Positions 1 to 9,345 of a DNA stretch of 64,000 nucleotides are shown here, piece by piece. Positions within the stretch are counted from its first letter, which is position 1; every line of letters begins with the position of its first letter. The notes beneath the pieces were generated by a model. The model was given only the letters and a program-made list of their open reading frames with translations, ran no database searches and was not told where the DNA came from. A program made the translations under genes and the position numbers. The DNA comes from Thalassia testudinum (lineage: Eukaryota > Streptophyta > Magnoliopsida > Alismatales > Hydrocharitaceae), in NCBI GenBank assembly GCA_037157565.1, contig JAZHRO010000024.1:18048501-18112500 (forward strand). The letters run 5' to 3'.

Positions 1-844
1 AAGGCCCTGGTTTGGTTACTGTGGAGAGGTTGGACCCCTATTACTGAGATGGCTCTGCCCTGGACTGGTTCCGTGCTGTGCTTTGGGCGCACCCGTTAAT
101 GGAAACGACTGACCGCGTGCCAGTACGGGTTAGCTACCTGTGCGTTTATTGCGCGTGCCGTAGTCACCATTACGTCTGTCAGTGACCTTGGGGTGGTTGA
201 CTGAGGGTAGGATCACCACGAGGGACTCTCCCGGCCAGGAGAGCACCACGTGCTACTTCTACTTTTTGGAAAAGACTGCAATCAAGATCGTTCCCACGAG
301 GAACATTCGAGATCAAGTAAAAGATCTGAGAAATAAATGAAATCAGCAGACAATTGAAAGACGTAAATAAAGAAAGTAACAGAACATAACAGCTACTGTA
401 CACTCTACTGTTTTCTTTAGTTTAGTTGCCACTCTACTCAGCGTTTTGCTGACGTGTTACACTCGTTACCTTTCAGGACCAGGTGTTGAGCAGCCAGGGT
501 CAGCGGCTGCAGAGGATGCTGGGCCGAATAGGGTCCAGTAGAGTTACCACTGTTCTCTTGTACCTCTTTTGTTCCGTTATAGTGAGTAGTTCTGTTTCCA
601 CTGTACTTTTCTTTACCTGCAGTTCATATTATGTTATGAATGTTGTTATACTGTTGTGGTGGTATATACTGTAGTGGTTTCTTTCCTTACTGCTGTATTT
701 TCTTACTGTTAGTTATATTCATGCTGAATGTGGTTTATTTTACTGCTCTTTTGGTTACTTCCTCGTTGGACGACTAGGTCTTGGGATTAGTCGAGTCGGT
801 CCGGTTCTCGTGTCTCGTCGGGACTCGGGAATCGGGTCGTTACA
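1..844 (+). mobile_element. Right end of a family A chromovirus LTR (cut by window edge)
   Basis: This stretch matches the last ~840 bp of the family A LTRs at 14010-16746 and 20235-22931 almost base for base. It ends with the same terminal sequence, GGGTCGTTACA, at 844. What follows is not a primer-binding site, so this is either a solo LTR or the 3' LTR of an element lying to the left. Its start and target duplication are outside the window. It carries the acceptor-like TTTCAG at 471-476 and the conserved short frame described for 16379-16443. It encodes no recognisable protein; the small open frames here are incidental. Confidence 0.9.
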
Positions 845-1627
845 CCCTCCAATATGGATCCCTTCACGGACCGGACGATTTGCCCTATCATCCCCAAACC
901 CCCTCAACCAGAGTGGTCCACTAGCACTCCCGCCCTGGTCAAACTCCGCCTGCAGTACGACAGCTCAAAAGTGCTGCTTCCCAAAAAACCTCCGGCTGTC
1001 GCCGCCTCCTACACTAGCTTCGCAAAGGCACTCGAGGAACCACTTGGAAGGATGGGAAAACTGGCACTCCCCTTCTTAGCCACCTCGACAGGGGCCTCAA
1101 GCAGGGAGTCGCCCAAAATAATTGGTTTAGGCAGGGTAAACGGGCAAGGCAGCTTTGCTGTTGCATCTGATGCTTCATCCCCACCCAAGCTCGAAGGAAT
1201 AAGCACCATCGACTCTCCCATTAGAGGAGTCGTAGCGAACTTCTTCCTTAGGCTTTAAAGGGGGACCTCCACCCCTTCTTCGTTGCCCACCATCTCCTTC
1301 CACTTCCCCTGTTTAGGGCAGGAAGATCCACTCCCTTCACCCTCTCCAAGGGCTTGTCTCCTGCCTCCCCATGCCAGGACCCACCATGTGTGGAACTGTT
1401 GGGTCACCGCCTAGGGTTGTTCGGCTGAACGAACCTCCCAAAAGCTAGAACAAAGAAAATAGAAGTTAATCAAAGGGCGGAGGAAATAAGTTATCTAAAG
1501 CTATTACCCCCCCCCCCCCCCCCCCCAACTTATATGGCGTGGGACAGGAATCTACAACCCACATCAATGCCGCCAGAACATCTTTCCACCTTAGTTCTGA
1601 CCAGGCAATCGACCCAAATTTCATTAC
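845..1627 (-). other. Decayed retroelement sequence, no clear gene
   Basis: This lies downstream, on the minus strand, of the gypsy-type transposon remnant at 1628-2270 and is probably the continuation of the same element. Open frames exist on both strands (for example 854-1258 plus) but none resembles a known protein. It contains a 20-base poly-C run at 1507-1526. I see no promoter or RNA gene. Confidence 0.4.
1507..1526 (+). repeat. Poly-C homopolymer (20 C)
   Basis: An uninterrupted run of 20 C lies in otherwise mixed sequence. A similar 16-C run occurs at 58229-58244 inside a chromovirus LTR. Length may be an assembly estimate, because such runs are hard to sequence. Confidence 0.9.
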
Positions 1628-2270
1628 CTAGTCAGCATCCGCTTGTGCAGACGGGTCAAGTTCCCTGGGGCTAGGTGGCAAATCTCTTTCAGGCGGGCCT
1701 TGCCACATAGAGGAAACTACCAGGGTCTCAATGTTATGGAGGAAGAAAAAGTGGCAATCTTTTCCCTTCAAGCTATCAGGGAGATCAATTATCCGGTATT
1801 TGGTATGCCAGCTATACAAGGTGTATGTACCAGAGGGAGGCTTGCTCCTTTTCAACTCAAGGGGCATGAGCCCAAAAATCAGGCAGAATACATCCAGCTG
1901 GATAACGATCCTCAAATGGAAACAAATAACGGTGAAGGAGTTGAGAATATGCCAACAATTTAGGCTAAGCTGAGAGGGGGCAAGGTTGTAGTAGGAAAGG
2001 AAGGAAATAAAAATGGGGTTTAAAAGCACCTGCAGGCCATGCTCTATGGCATATCTACAAATTATAAACATATCCTTCGTCCTATCAGTGCAAAGGCGGG
2101 CCATGGACCCGTATGCATGGAACTAAACTCCATCGAGTCCGTACGCTGCCGGGAACTCCTTAATGACGGATCGGCTACGGAAGTCGGAACTAAAGTTGTA
2201 CAATTCCTTCATCCCAGACAAGATGTTGGACGAGAAGGAGCCGAACTTACTCTTGCCCGCGATCTAGACA
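1628..2270 (-). pseudogene. Putative gypsy-type transposon protein, fragment
   Basis: The minus-strand frame 2104-1628 has the layout of the plant 'putative gypsy type transposon' domain (Pfam PF04195, from memory). It shows a segment resembling RYAIEHGLQVLLNPIF, then APSQLSLNCWHILNSF, a hydrophobic stretch, and a block ending in LPDSLKGKDCHFFF. Upstream, from about 2270, the frame FSSDFRSRSVIKEFPA fits the usual beginning of that domain but is separated by stop codons. The protein is normally encoded in large Ty3/gypsy-derived elements and its function is unknown. Frame breaks and the absence of anything downstream mark it as dead. A solo LTR inserted just upstream at 2435. The family call rests on remembered pattern only. 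Confidence 0.55.
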
Positions 2271-2434
2271 TGATTAAGCCTCCACTACTTTGCACACGGC
2301 ATTTCTGACGAATGGAAGCTCTCACAGCTCCCCGTAGAAGATAGAGTGAAGGCAAGATCGCAAGGTGGTAATGCAGCAGTAAAAGCGAGTAGGTGGGGCA
2401 TTAACTCTACCCCACCCCTCTATTTATAACCTCC

Positions 2435-4903
2435 TGAAATGACCCTTTCCAAGGGTCGTTTTGTTTTTTTTCGAACTTAGGGGCCTTATCATAATTTCTA
2501 CGCACCAAAAGGTTCCCATGCAGAATATTTTAGTCCTTGAGGGATTTGATGCAAAAGCCCCCATGCCCATACACCTCCCCCCCCCCATGCCCTTACACCT
2601 CCCCCATACCCCTGCACCATACCCTTCCCCATCCCCACGCCACCTTACCGCCCCCATCCCTCACCATCCATAACCCCCTCCCCCCCCCCCATCACCTCCT
2701 CCATTTGTTCTCCACCACAACAGCCGAGTGAGGGAGAAGGAGAGGGAGAGTAGGGAGCAGGTGGAGATTGGAGGAGAGGGAGGGAGACAAGAGGTCTTGA
2801 GCTCCATTGCAGGAGTTGCTGCAGCTCCTGGTGTGAGAGGAAAGCTCGCGAGAAGGTTCTACGGAATCATTTTTCTGCAGATTCAGACGTCTGCAACACT
2901 TGTCAGACGACTGGGACCAGCTTAGAATGTCTGGAAAGCACGCAGAGTGTCGAGATGCCAAATACGTTGGGAAGGTGCATTGGCACGACGTTCGAGACAC
3001 TTTAGGATGTTTGGGAGCATCATTAAGCATCCAACTGCTTTCCCAGACGTCTTGGAGCAGTGTCAGACGTCTGAAGACACCCTTAGACGGCTGTGAAGGG
3101 TTTCAGACGTCTGAAAAAGACTCAGAAAGCAAGGTGAGATCCTACGCTAGTTTAAGACGTCTGTGACTCTTCCCAGACATCTGATTTTGGTCAAGAAGCA
3201 TGTTTTTGGGCCGATTAAGGTCTCAAACAGAGACGATTTTTCGCAAACAAAGTATCGTTGGTTTTCTTTCAAAATTCTCCATGTATTAGAATAATGTGTA
3301 TACTATTTTGAGCTTGTTTGACATATTGGTCAACAATATAGGTCTCTAGTCTGTGGTGCACATGAGACCTGCGGAGACGTCAAGATCCACCGTTTGATCC
3401 CCCATACCACCTGTATACCCTGGTAGAGTGGTCCTCTCTACTTCTATGGTTTGAATTAGTAAAGTGCATGTTAATTTAGAAATATCTGCTTGAAACCTAG
3501 GTGATGAGATGAACCCTAGGACTTCGAACGTGAATGATTTATATTCAGTGCATAAACCTCGCATGTGATAAAACCTGAAAATGCATGTTGTTAAATTTCA
3601 TACTGTGATAATTGGAATAGTTAAATGATGAGATGATCTCTTAACCTGTTGATGATGGTTTATCATGTTAATTTACGAGTTACCTATTATATGAATTAGA
3701 AATTAATATGTGATAGAGATGCATGCCACGAGATAAAATAAGATGAGTACTATGCATGAACCCTATGGGGAAACTAAGAAAGAAACTCAAAGTATACTGA
3801 AACGGATATCTAATGTATGAGGGAACCTGTTACCTACGGGTGTATTGGTTGACTGTTCAGACTTGGGTATGGAAAGTGAGCTGGTTCTCGTGTACGTGGT
3901 ACCGAGGGGAGTTACTGTACCTTTTTTGTAGGGGGGTTAGCTGCCCCTTGGGTTGTAACCCGGGGTTAGGATTGGCCACCCTACACGGACTCCTGTTAGG
4001 CTCACTGGGCAAACCGGGATAGCCAAGCGAGGGTATGCAAACTGTTGAGGGGTGAGACCCCTGTTATGTTCTGTGCTGTATATTTGGGAGTACCTTTTAG
4101 CGGAAACGACTGACCGCGTGCCAGTGCGGGGTAGTTACCCATGCGCTTATCGCGCGTGCCGTAGTCATCGCTATGTCGCGGCCATGACCCCGGGCTAGTA
4201 GACCAGGTGTAGGACTACCACGAGGTGCTCTCTCGACCAGGAGAGCGCCACATGCACATCCTGCATCGTGGGAAAACTACATCAGGATCATTCCCTTAAG
4301 GAACAAGTGGATTAAGAAATGTTGTGGACCTTTACTAGAAATTGAATTAGAAACACATAAATGATTTAAACGAAAACAGATAATAATACATAACTGGAAA
4401 TTGTATGATCAGTTAGCTACTTGTTCGTTTATATTTAATTGCATGTAAATGACATATACACCACTCTACTCAACGTTCGCTGACCACAGATATATGTAAC
4501 TTGTTCAGGTCAGGGAGTTGAGCAACTAGCACCGTCGGTTGTAGAGGGTCCTCGGCCCAATCGAGCCCAACAGTAGTTGTTCTTGCTCCTGTTTCATTTC
4601 CTAGATTTTCTATTGTTAGTGAGTATTTTGACTTATGTTGAAACCTGTTATGTTACGCCTTGTTGGTTGTAATGGTTAGCTAGTGAACTGTATCTTTCTC
4701 GCCTGTGGCATGTCGCTTCTGTTGAATTCTATTCCTGTTTTTCGTTGCCGACTTTTAATCAATTTGCTTAGTTACATTGCATGTGTGCTTATGGAAATTT
4801 TTATCCTTGCATTTGATTGTTTCTTATTGGACGACTGGTTCTTGAGGTTAGTTGAGGCGGGCTGTTCTCGGGTTCCGTAGGGAGCTAGGATTGGGTCGTA
4901 ACA
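2435..4903 (+). mobile_element. Solo LTR, family B chromovirus
   Basis: It starts TGAAATGACC and ends GTCGTAACA, giving TG...CA termini and a length of about 2.47 kb. Flanking pentamers are CCTCC (2430-2434) and CCTTC (4904-4908), a target duplication with one mismatch. The sequence on either side, when joined, resembles 54630-54680, as expected for a clean insertion into a repeat copy. The LTR contains C-rich simple sequence (2570-2700), a GACGTC palindrome cluster (2885-3180), one copy of the ~110-bp tandem unit (about 3885-4000) and acceptor-like GTTCAG before 4509. No primer site or coding region adjoins it, hence solo LTR. Confidence 0.75.
4509..4576 (+). other. Conserved short frame (exon-like) in family B LTR
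   Basis: It follows the acceptor-like TTGTTCAG and stays open for 22 codons to a TAG at 4574-4576. It is the diverged counterpart of the family A segment at 16379-16443, differing at many third positions and by exactly one extra codon. Shared residues are G-V-E-Q near the start and P-x-R-A-Q near the stop. Whether it is translated is unknown. Confidence 0.4.
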
Positions 4904-5455
4904 CCTTCGGAGGGAATTCTCCCCTTGAGGGGGACAAACTTCAAAAAGTGAAATCCAGCGATATGCGACACGAATTTCAAAAGATCCTGCCAAATCCAAA
5001 ATGACCTTGGTCATCATTACGGGCATTAAATGCCCTTGCGTGCATATCATTTCGTCGCAGTCATAGCGATCACATCGCTGTCAATTACAACATTTGAAGC
5101 AAATACACCTCATAATGACGGCAATTAATGTCAATCTTGTCACACAAATGGACAAAAATCAATTCTTGCAGTGATTGGCCACTACTCGCGGAAGGTAATG
5201 CATACATCACATTTGTACCGGGTCGTTGGCCTCTTAAGGCCGACATGGATTCAGGCAGCGATATGCCTATGATCCCTTCATTGTATGTTAATCTCTTAAG
5301 GTTGACAGGAACTCAGGTGAAAGACGCCTACGTTCCCTTCGTTGTATGTTGACCTTTTAAGGCCAACAGAAACTCAAGCATAACACGCCTACGTTCCCTT
5401 TGTTATATGTTAACTGCTCAAAAGAGGAGTTAACCTCCCAAGTAAACTAACCCTA
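4904..5455. repeat. Remnant of older element with ~62-bp tandem units
   Basis: This is the continuation of the element interrupted by the solo LTR. Three tandem units begin at about 5265, 5328 and 5389. Each carries GCCTA-GTTCCCTT, a TGTATGTTAA-like core and a CTTAAGGCC-type box. Related CTTAAGGC/CCTAAGGC units recur at 54918-55205 and 44995-45330, so these regions belong to one repeat family. No coding potential is evident. Confidence 0.5.
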
Positions 5456-7149
5456 AATAAACAAAATTTGCCATTCCAATCTTTCACTAAGTAGCGGACA
5501 TTGAGGCACTTAGCTACCCACAATTTGTCAATGCCATCTTGATTTAGATGCTAGACCTCTTCCCTCGTTAGCTACACCTACAAATGGAGAATAGATACCT
5601 TGTAAACTAAAGCTATCAGCGCAAAAAGCCAACCCAAGCCTTCTTTGCAAAGTTAACAAAGAAATGGTTTTTTTCCCACGTTTTGAAGGAAGTAATACAG
5701 CAAACATTAGATACTTGGGAGGCAGGTAGAGGATGAAAAATCGTAATGGAATACCATTTGGTTTAGACTTGGAGTCCATTCTTCAAACCAAACCATTAAA
5801 ACATTTTGTTAGGCTCTTCCAATCATGCATGTTAAAGCCAAAAGGTCCCCAATAAAAGGATGGGGCTCCCATATCACAACAACTTCCCTAAAATCCAAAG
5901 GAGATGAAGGGGAGTGAGAAAGGGTAATCCCTCGGCCCCTAATACATTTGGTGGGTTCTACTCCTTCTAGGATGTCCACACTGCTTACAGTGGAACATAT
6001 GGCTAAATTGATGTATTGCCTTGCCTTTGTACGTGATCCTATCCATCCTTCTCGCCATGTTTGCTGGCATGTGGGATATCCTGGTCAGAGGGATAAGTGC
6101 CTAGATAATTTTTGAAGTAGGTGGGATAAAATTTATGTCATTCTATCAAATTAACATTTGTTACTCTCAACTCATTTGACTAAATCATTAAAATACACCC
6201 AACCTAACATATGTTATCTATAAACATAAGCTTATTAAATCACTCAACCTTTACACTTTAATATCATAATTCACTAACATTGTATCAATACATCGATAAT
6301 TTTTATCATGCAACTTATTCTACTACTCACCGAAAACTCTTTCTGCTCATCCCACCAAAAGTTATTCCGAGACAAACACATAGCCCAATCATAACCGACC
6401 CATAAAAGGCATTCCTTGGCCGACTAAAAGTAAGTTAATTTGTATTAAAAGAAGACGAAAAAAGAATGGCAACACATAAATATTCGGTATAACATCCTAT
6501 ATATGTACTACAGTAGGATGTAAGATTCTTATTTTTAACGTTATTCTTTGGTTTACTTTACCTATCGCAAAGTTATCATGTCATGTGAATAGATAATTGT
6601 GTCAAAGAGCACATGCAAATATGAGGTTACGAGCAAAGCAGCTTAGGTTTCCATATTTGCCCTTTACCTCATTGATGTAGGTCTAGGTAGACGGGGGACA
6701 AGGATGAGAACTTGATGGTATGTGATTTAAGGTTCAAAATTTTTGGTGCGCTTTTCTACGCCGAGGGAATGATGAAATAGTGATATAATTTATATGTGAT
6801 TTACAATTCTAAATTAATATGAGCCTAGCAACGAACAATACCTACTGGTTATATGATTTTCTGAATTATAAATCAATGTTCTTTTAACCCATATCTGACC
6901 TAAACCCTGCCTCAAAGAGGTTGAAAGGGTGGGAAATTGCTTTCATTCTTACAAATTTAGATCAAGTACGTGTGTCTATAATTTTTTACTTCACCATCCA
7001 TAGTCTATTTGTCACCGGTGGCACCACAAAGGTCATGTTGCAATGCTATATATGTCACATTGCTGGTCTGAGTAAGAAAATGAGCTTTTCTGATCAGGTT
7101 ATTTGTTAAAATCACCCTCTGGCATTAACGCGTGGAATATTTGGTTAAA
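5456..7149. other. AT-rich spacer, no recognised gene
   Basis: The segment 5456-6060 is moderately GC-balanced, with a minus-strand open frame of 83 codons (5779-5528) that I do not recognise. From 6110 the sequence is AT-rich with no open frame of note. No RNA gene, repeat array or promoter can be supported. Confidence 0.5.
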
Positions 7150-7345
7150 GGGATTTTTACATCAATATCATTAAAATTTTTAACAATTAACTTCTTTTTA
7201 TCAATTATATAATATTATTTTAAATATCACTAAAAAATAACATAATTTTCGTAATTACCGCTCAGTTAGTTAACATCATTAATTTTAACAATGTTAAATT
7301 TAAAAATAATAAAAATTTATTTTTCTACCTTCAAAATTCATTTTC
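7150..7345 (+). repeat. Left terminal inverted repeat
   Basis: It begins GGGATTTTTACATC, is AT-rich, and pairs with the reverse complement of 8157-8346. The best preserved blocks are ATTAAAATTTTT near the outer end and TTAACATCATTAA about 130 bp in, matched by TTAATCTTGTTAA on the other side. Confidence 0.6.
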
Positions 7346-7429
7346 TTTCTATTTCTTACTTTCTCCTCCCCACTCCACCTTTCTTCTCCCCCCTCCACCT
7401 CCCTATCCTCCTCCTCACCTCCACGACCC

Positions 7430-8036
7430 TCCCCCTCCTCCCTCCTCACTAAACACGACCACCTCTGCGAGGTGGTCTTTTACACAAGGACACTCATAGA
7501 GTTCTTGTATCATCCATTACACGTCCGTCGCCCCATATCTCACCTATCTATCCATCTTTCTCGACACCTCCCTTCCCCTATCGCAAAACGATGCCAACAA
7601 TGCCATGTACTTGGGAACCACGACATCCAATGTCACCCATATCAACTCGTCCCTTAATTCCTTGTTCGTCGCCATCCACCCCACCGCACCTCATCCATGA
7701 ATCCCATCTTCGAATCCAATCTCGTAACCTTCTTTCAAAGTGCCACCGTTACGTCCTCCCCAGTTTCAAACTCGATGTCGTCCATCCTCAGCACCTCCAC
7801 GAGCCTCCCCCACATCGGGTTGAGGTACCCACCACGCCACTACCTCACCATTGCCACCTACTCCCTTAACCAGTTCTTCCCCAACACCTCCCCCAGCTCT
7901 CCTGTCGACACATTCTTCACAATATAGCTCTCATTGCTCAACAAGAAGTTCCTCAACACGATGTTATTCCGATACACCACGAACTTAGCATGGAGGTTCT
8001 TCAGCAGCATGTTCACCATCCACACCACTCCGGTCA
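7430..8036 (-). pseudogene. EXO70 exocyst subunit, C-terminal fragment
   Basis: EXO70 proteins are exocyst subunits that tether secretory vesicles to the plasma membrane. Read on the minus strand, a first frame beginning near 8036 shows VVWMVNMLLKNLHAKF, then LRNFLLSNESYIVKNV and GELGEVLGKNWLRE. These match the family pattern of a helix, an 'alry-FLMNN-yIVqKV' block and 'SELG-LLGDdWir'. After a stop and frame change, later blocks fit: YLNPMWGRLVEVLR, then ELRDELIWVTLDVVVPKY and an MDR-VRYGATD segment like the 'kYIKYtpeDLE' region. Several stops and at least one frameshift make it non-functional, and the N-terminal two thirds are absent. It sits wholly inside the inverted repeats of 7150-8346. 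Identification is by remembered family pattern. Confidence 0.65.
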
Positions 8037-8156
8037 TCTATTGTAGCGTAATTGATGGTGGTAGAAGGAATAGAAAGGAGAAAGAAGGAAGTGAAGGTGG
8101 AAGATGGTTTTGTGGTGGAAGAGTTAGAGGAAAGTGGGAAAATTGTAAGGGAAGAA

Positions 8157-8346
8157 AAAATATGTTTTTCGATAAAAATATAATTTTTTAATACTTTTAG
8201 TTATGATATCATTAAAGTTAACAAGATTAACCAAGGGAGTGACAATTATAAAAATGATATCATTTTTTTAATGGCATTTAAATAATATTGAAAAGTAAAC
8301 ATCAAATATTTCTCAAAAATTTTAATAATATCTATATCAAAATTTC
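8157..8346 (-). repeat. Right terminal inverted repeat
   Basis: The reverse complement begins GAAATTTTGATATAG and follows the left repeat in order. A block reading TCACTCCCTTGGTTAATC on the reverse strand is paired with CGCTCAGTTAGTTAAC-type sequence on the left. Confidence 0.6.
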
Positions 8347-9245
8347 ATTTTTAAACGTACAAAAACTCTACAATCCCACATTAATGCATCACAATTATGC
8401 AACTTGTGAAGCAGACAATGAAGCCATGAACCTTGGAAAAAACAAAAATAAATTCTAGAGCAAGATACTAATTTAATTTTTAGTAATTCAATTGATGTTT
8501 AATATAGGTTAGATCTATGATGACAACAATATAGCATCAGCAATGAAAAAATCAAACCTTAAAATTGTTAGTTTAGTGTGTATTGATTTAATCGAATCTT
8601 ATTGAGTTAAACTAATGTTTAATAAAAAATTAATGAAAATATCTAATAAAAAAAATTATTTTACAACTCTAATTATACTAATAAAAGATATAATTAAAAT
8701 TAAAATCTTAATCTTAAAAAACACATATATCTTTAAATTTTTAGTAAGTAGTAAAGTCACATATATTTTATTTTTTAAGAAAAATTTTAACTCTTAAAAA
8801 AATGATCAAATCAAATTATCTATTAGTGGAATCAACCCATTTATTTTAATTTTGATCAATATAGATTGATTTTAACTTTTATTATTCCACCATATCAATC
8901 ATATATTTTCTATTGAATTGACCAATTCAATTCAATTTTCAAATCATTGTAGAATTGTATTTCGAGCGAGAATGCAAAACTAAGCTAAACGAAAGAGGGG
9001 AAAAGTTACCATATGCCTAATTTTATCCACTCTAAAATGGGGTTCGATCTCCAGCCAATGACACTGGATTACGTGGAAACCCTTCCCATGAACCACGCTC
9101 ACTCCGACCCAACGCATCACACATATGCCTCTTTCCTCGCAAAGCATGCAAGACTTGCCGAAGCAGTGAAACACTAAAAAAAAAAAAAAACGTGAAAATC
9201 TCACCATTAACCACTAACCTTAGCCTCCCCTCTACCCCCTACAAA
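8347..9245. other. AT-rich upstream spacer
   Basis: I see no gene or repeat structure apart from short A and T runs. The last ~250 bp approach the BURP gene and become mixed in composition, with an A12 run at 9178-9190. It may include distal promoter sequence, but nothing specific can be shown. Confidence 0.5.
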
Positions 9246-9255
9246 CCCAAACACC

Positions 9256-9277
9256 CACGTCACTAGTTGTATATATA
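9256..9277 (+). promoter_or_regulatory. Core promoter of the BURP gene
   Basis: A TATA-type octamer TATATATA at 9270-9277 lies 69 bp before the start codon at 9346, so transcription should begin around 9300. An ACGT-core element, CCCACGTCAC, lies 10 bp upstream and could bind bZIP factors. The leader is C/A-rich and free of upstream ATGs, and the start context is CCACAATGTC. Confidence 0.6.
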
Positions 9278-9345
9278 CCCAACACAAGCAAACCCCCTCC
9301 CTCCCCACCAACCCAACCCAAACCCTCCACACTCACACCACCACA

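Larger units (their letters stand above)
7150..8346. mobile_element. Pack-MULE-like element carrying an EXO70 fragment
   Basis: The left end (7150-7345) and the reverse complement of the right end (8157-8346) align without gaps over their first 32 bases, about 25 of 32 identical. They remain alignable for roughly 190 bp at about 70% identity. Between these long terminal inverted repeats lies a GC-rich, coding-like segment resembling part of an EXO70 gene. Long inverted repeats around a captured gene fragment, with no transposase, are the hallmark of Pack-MULEs. The 9-bp flanks, TTGGTTAAA and ATTTTTAAA, share 6 of 9 bases, so the target duplication is weak. AT-richness of the repeats lowers certainty. 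Confidence 0.6.

Noticed and set aside
2880..3180. CRISPR-like array from regularly recurring CAGACGTCTG
   Set aside because: Repeats are only 10 bp, spacing is irregular, and the context is an LTR in a plant genome. It is a binding-site-like array, not a CRISPR.
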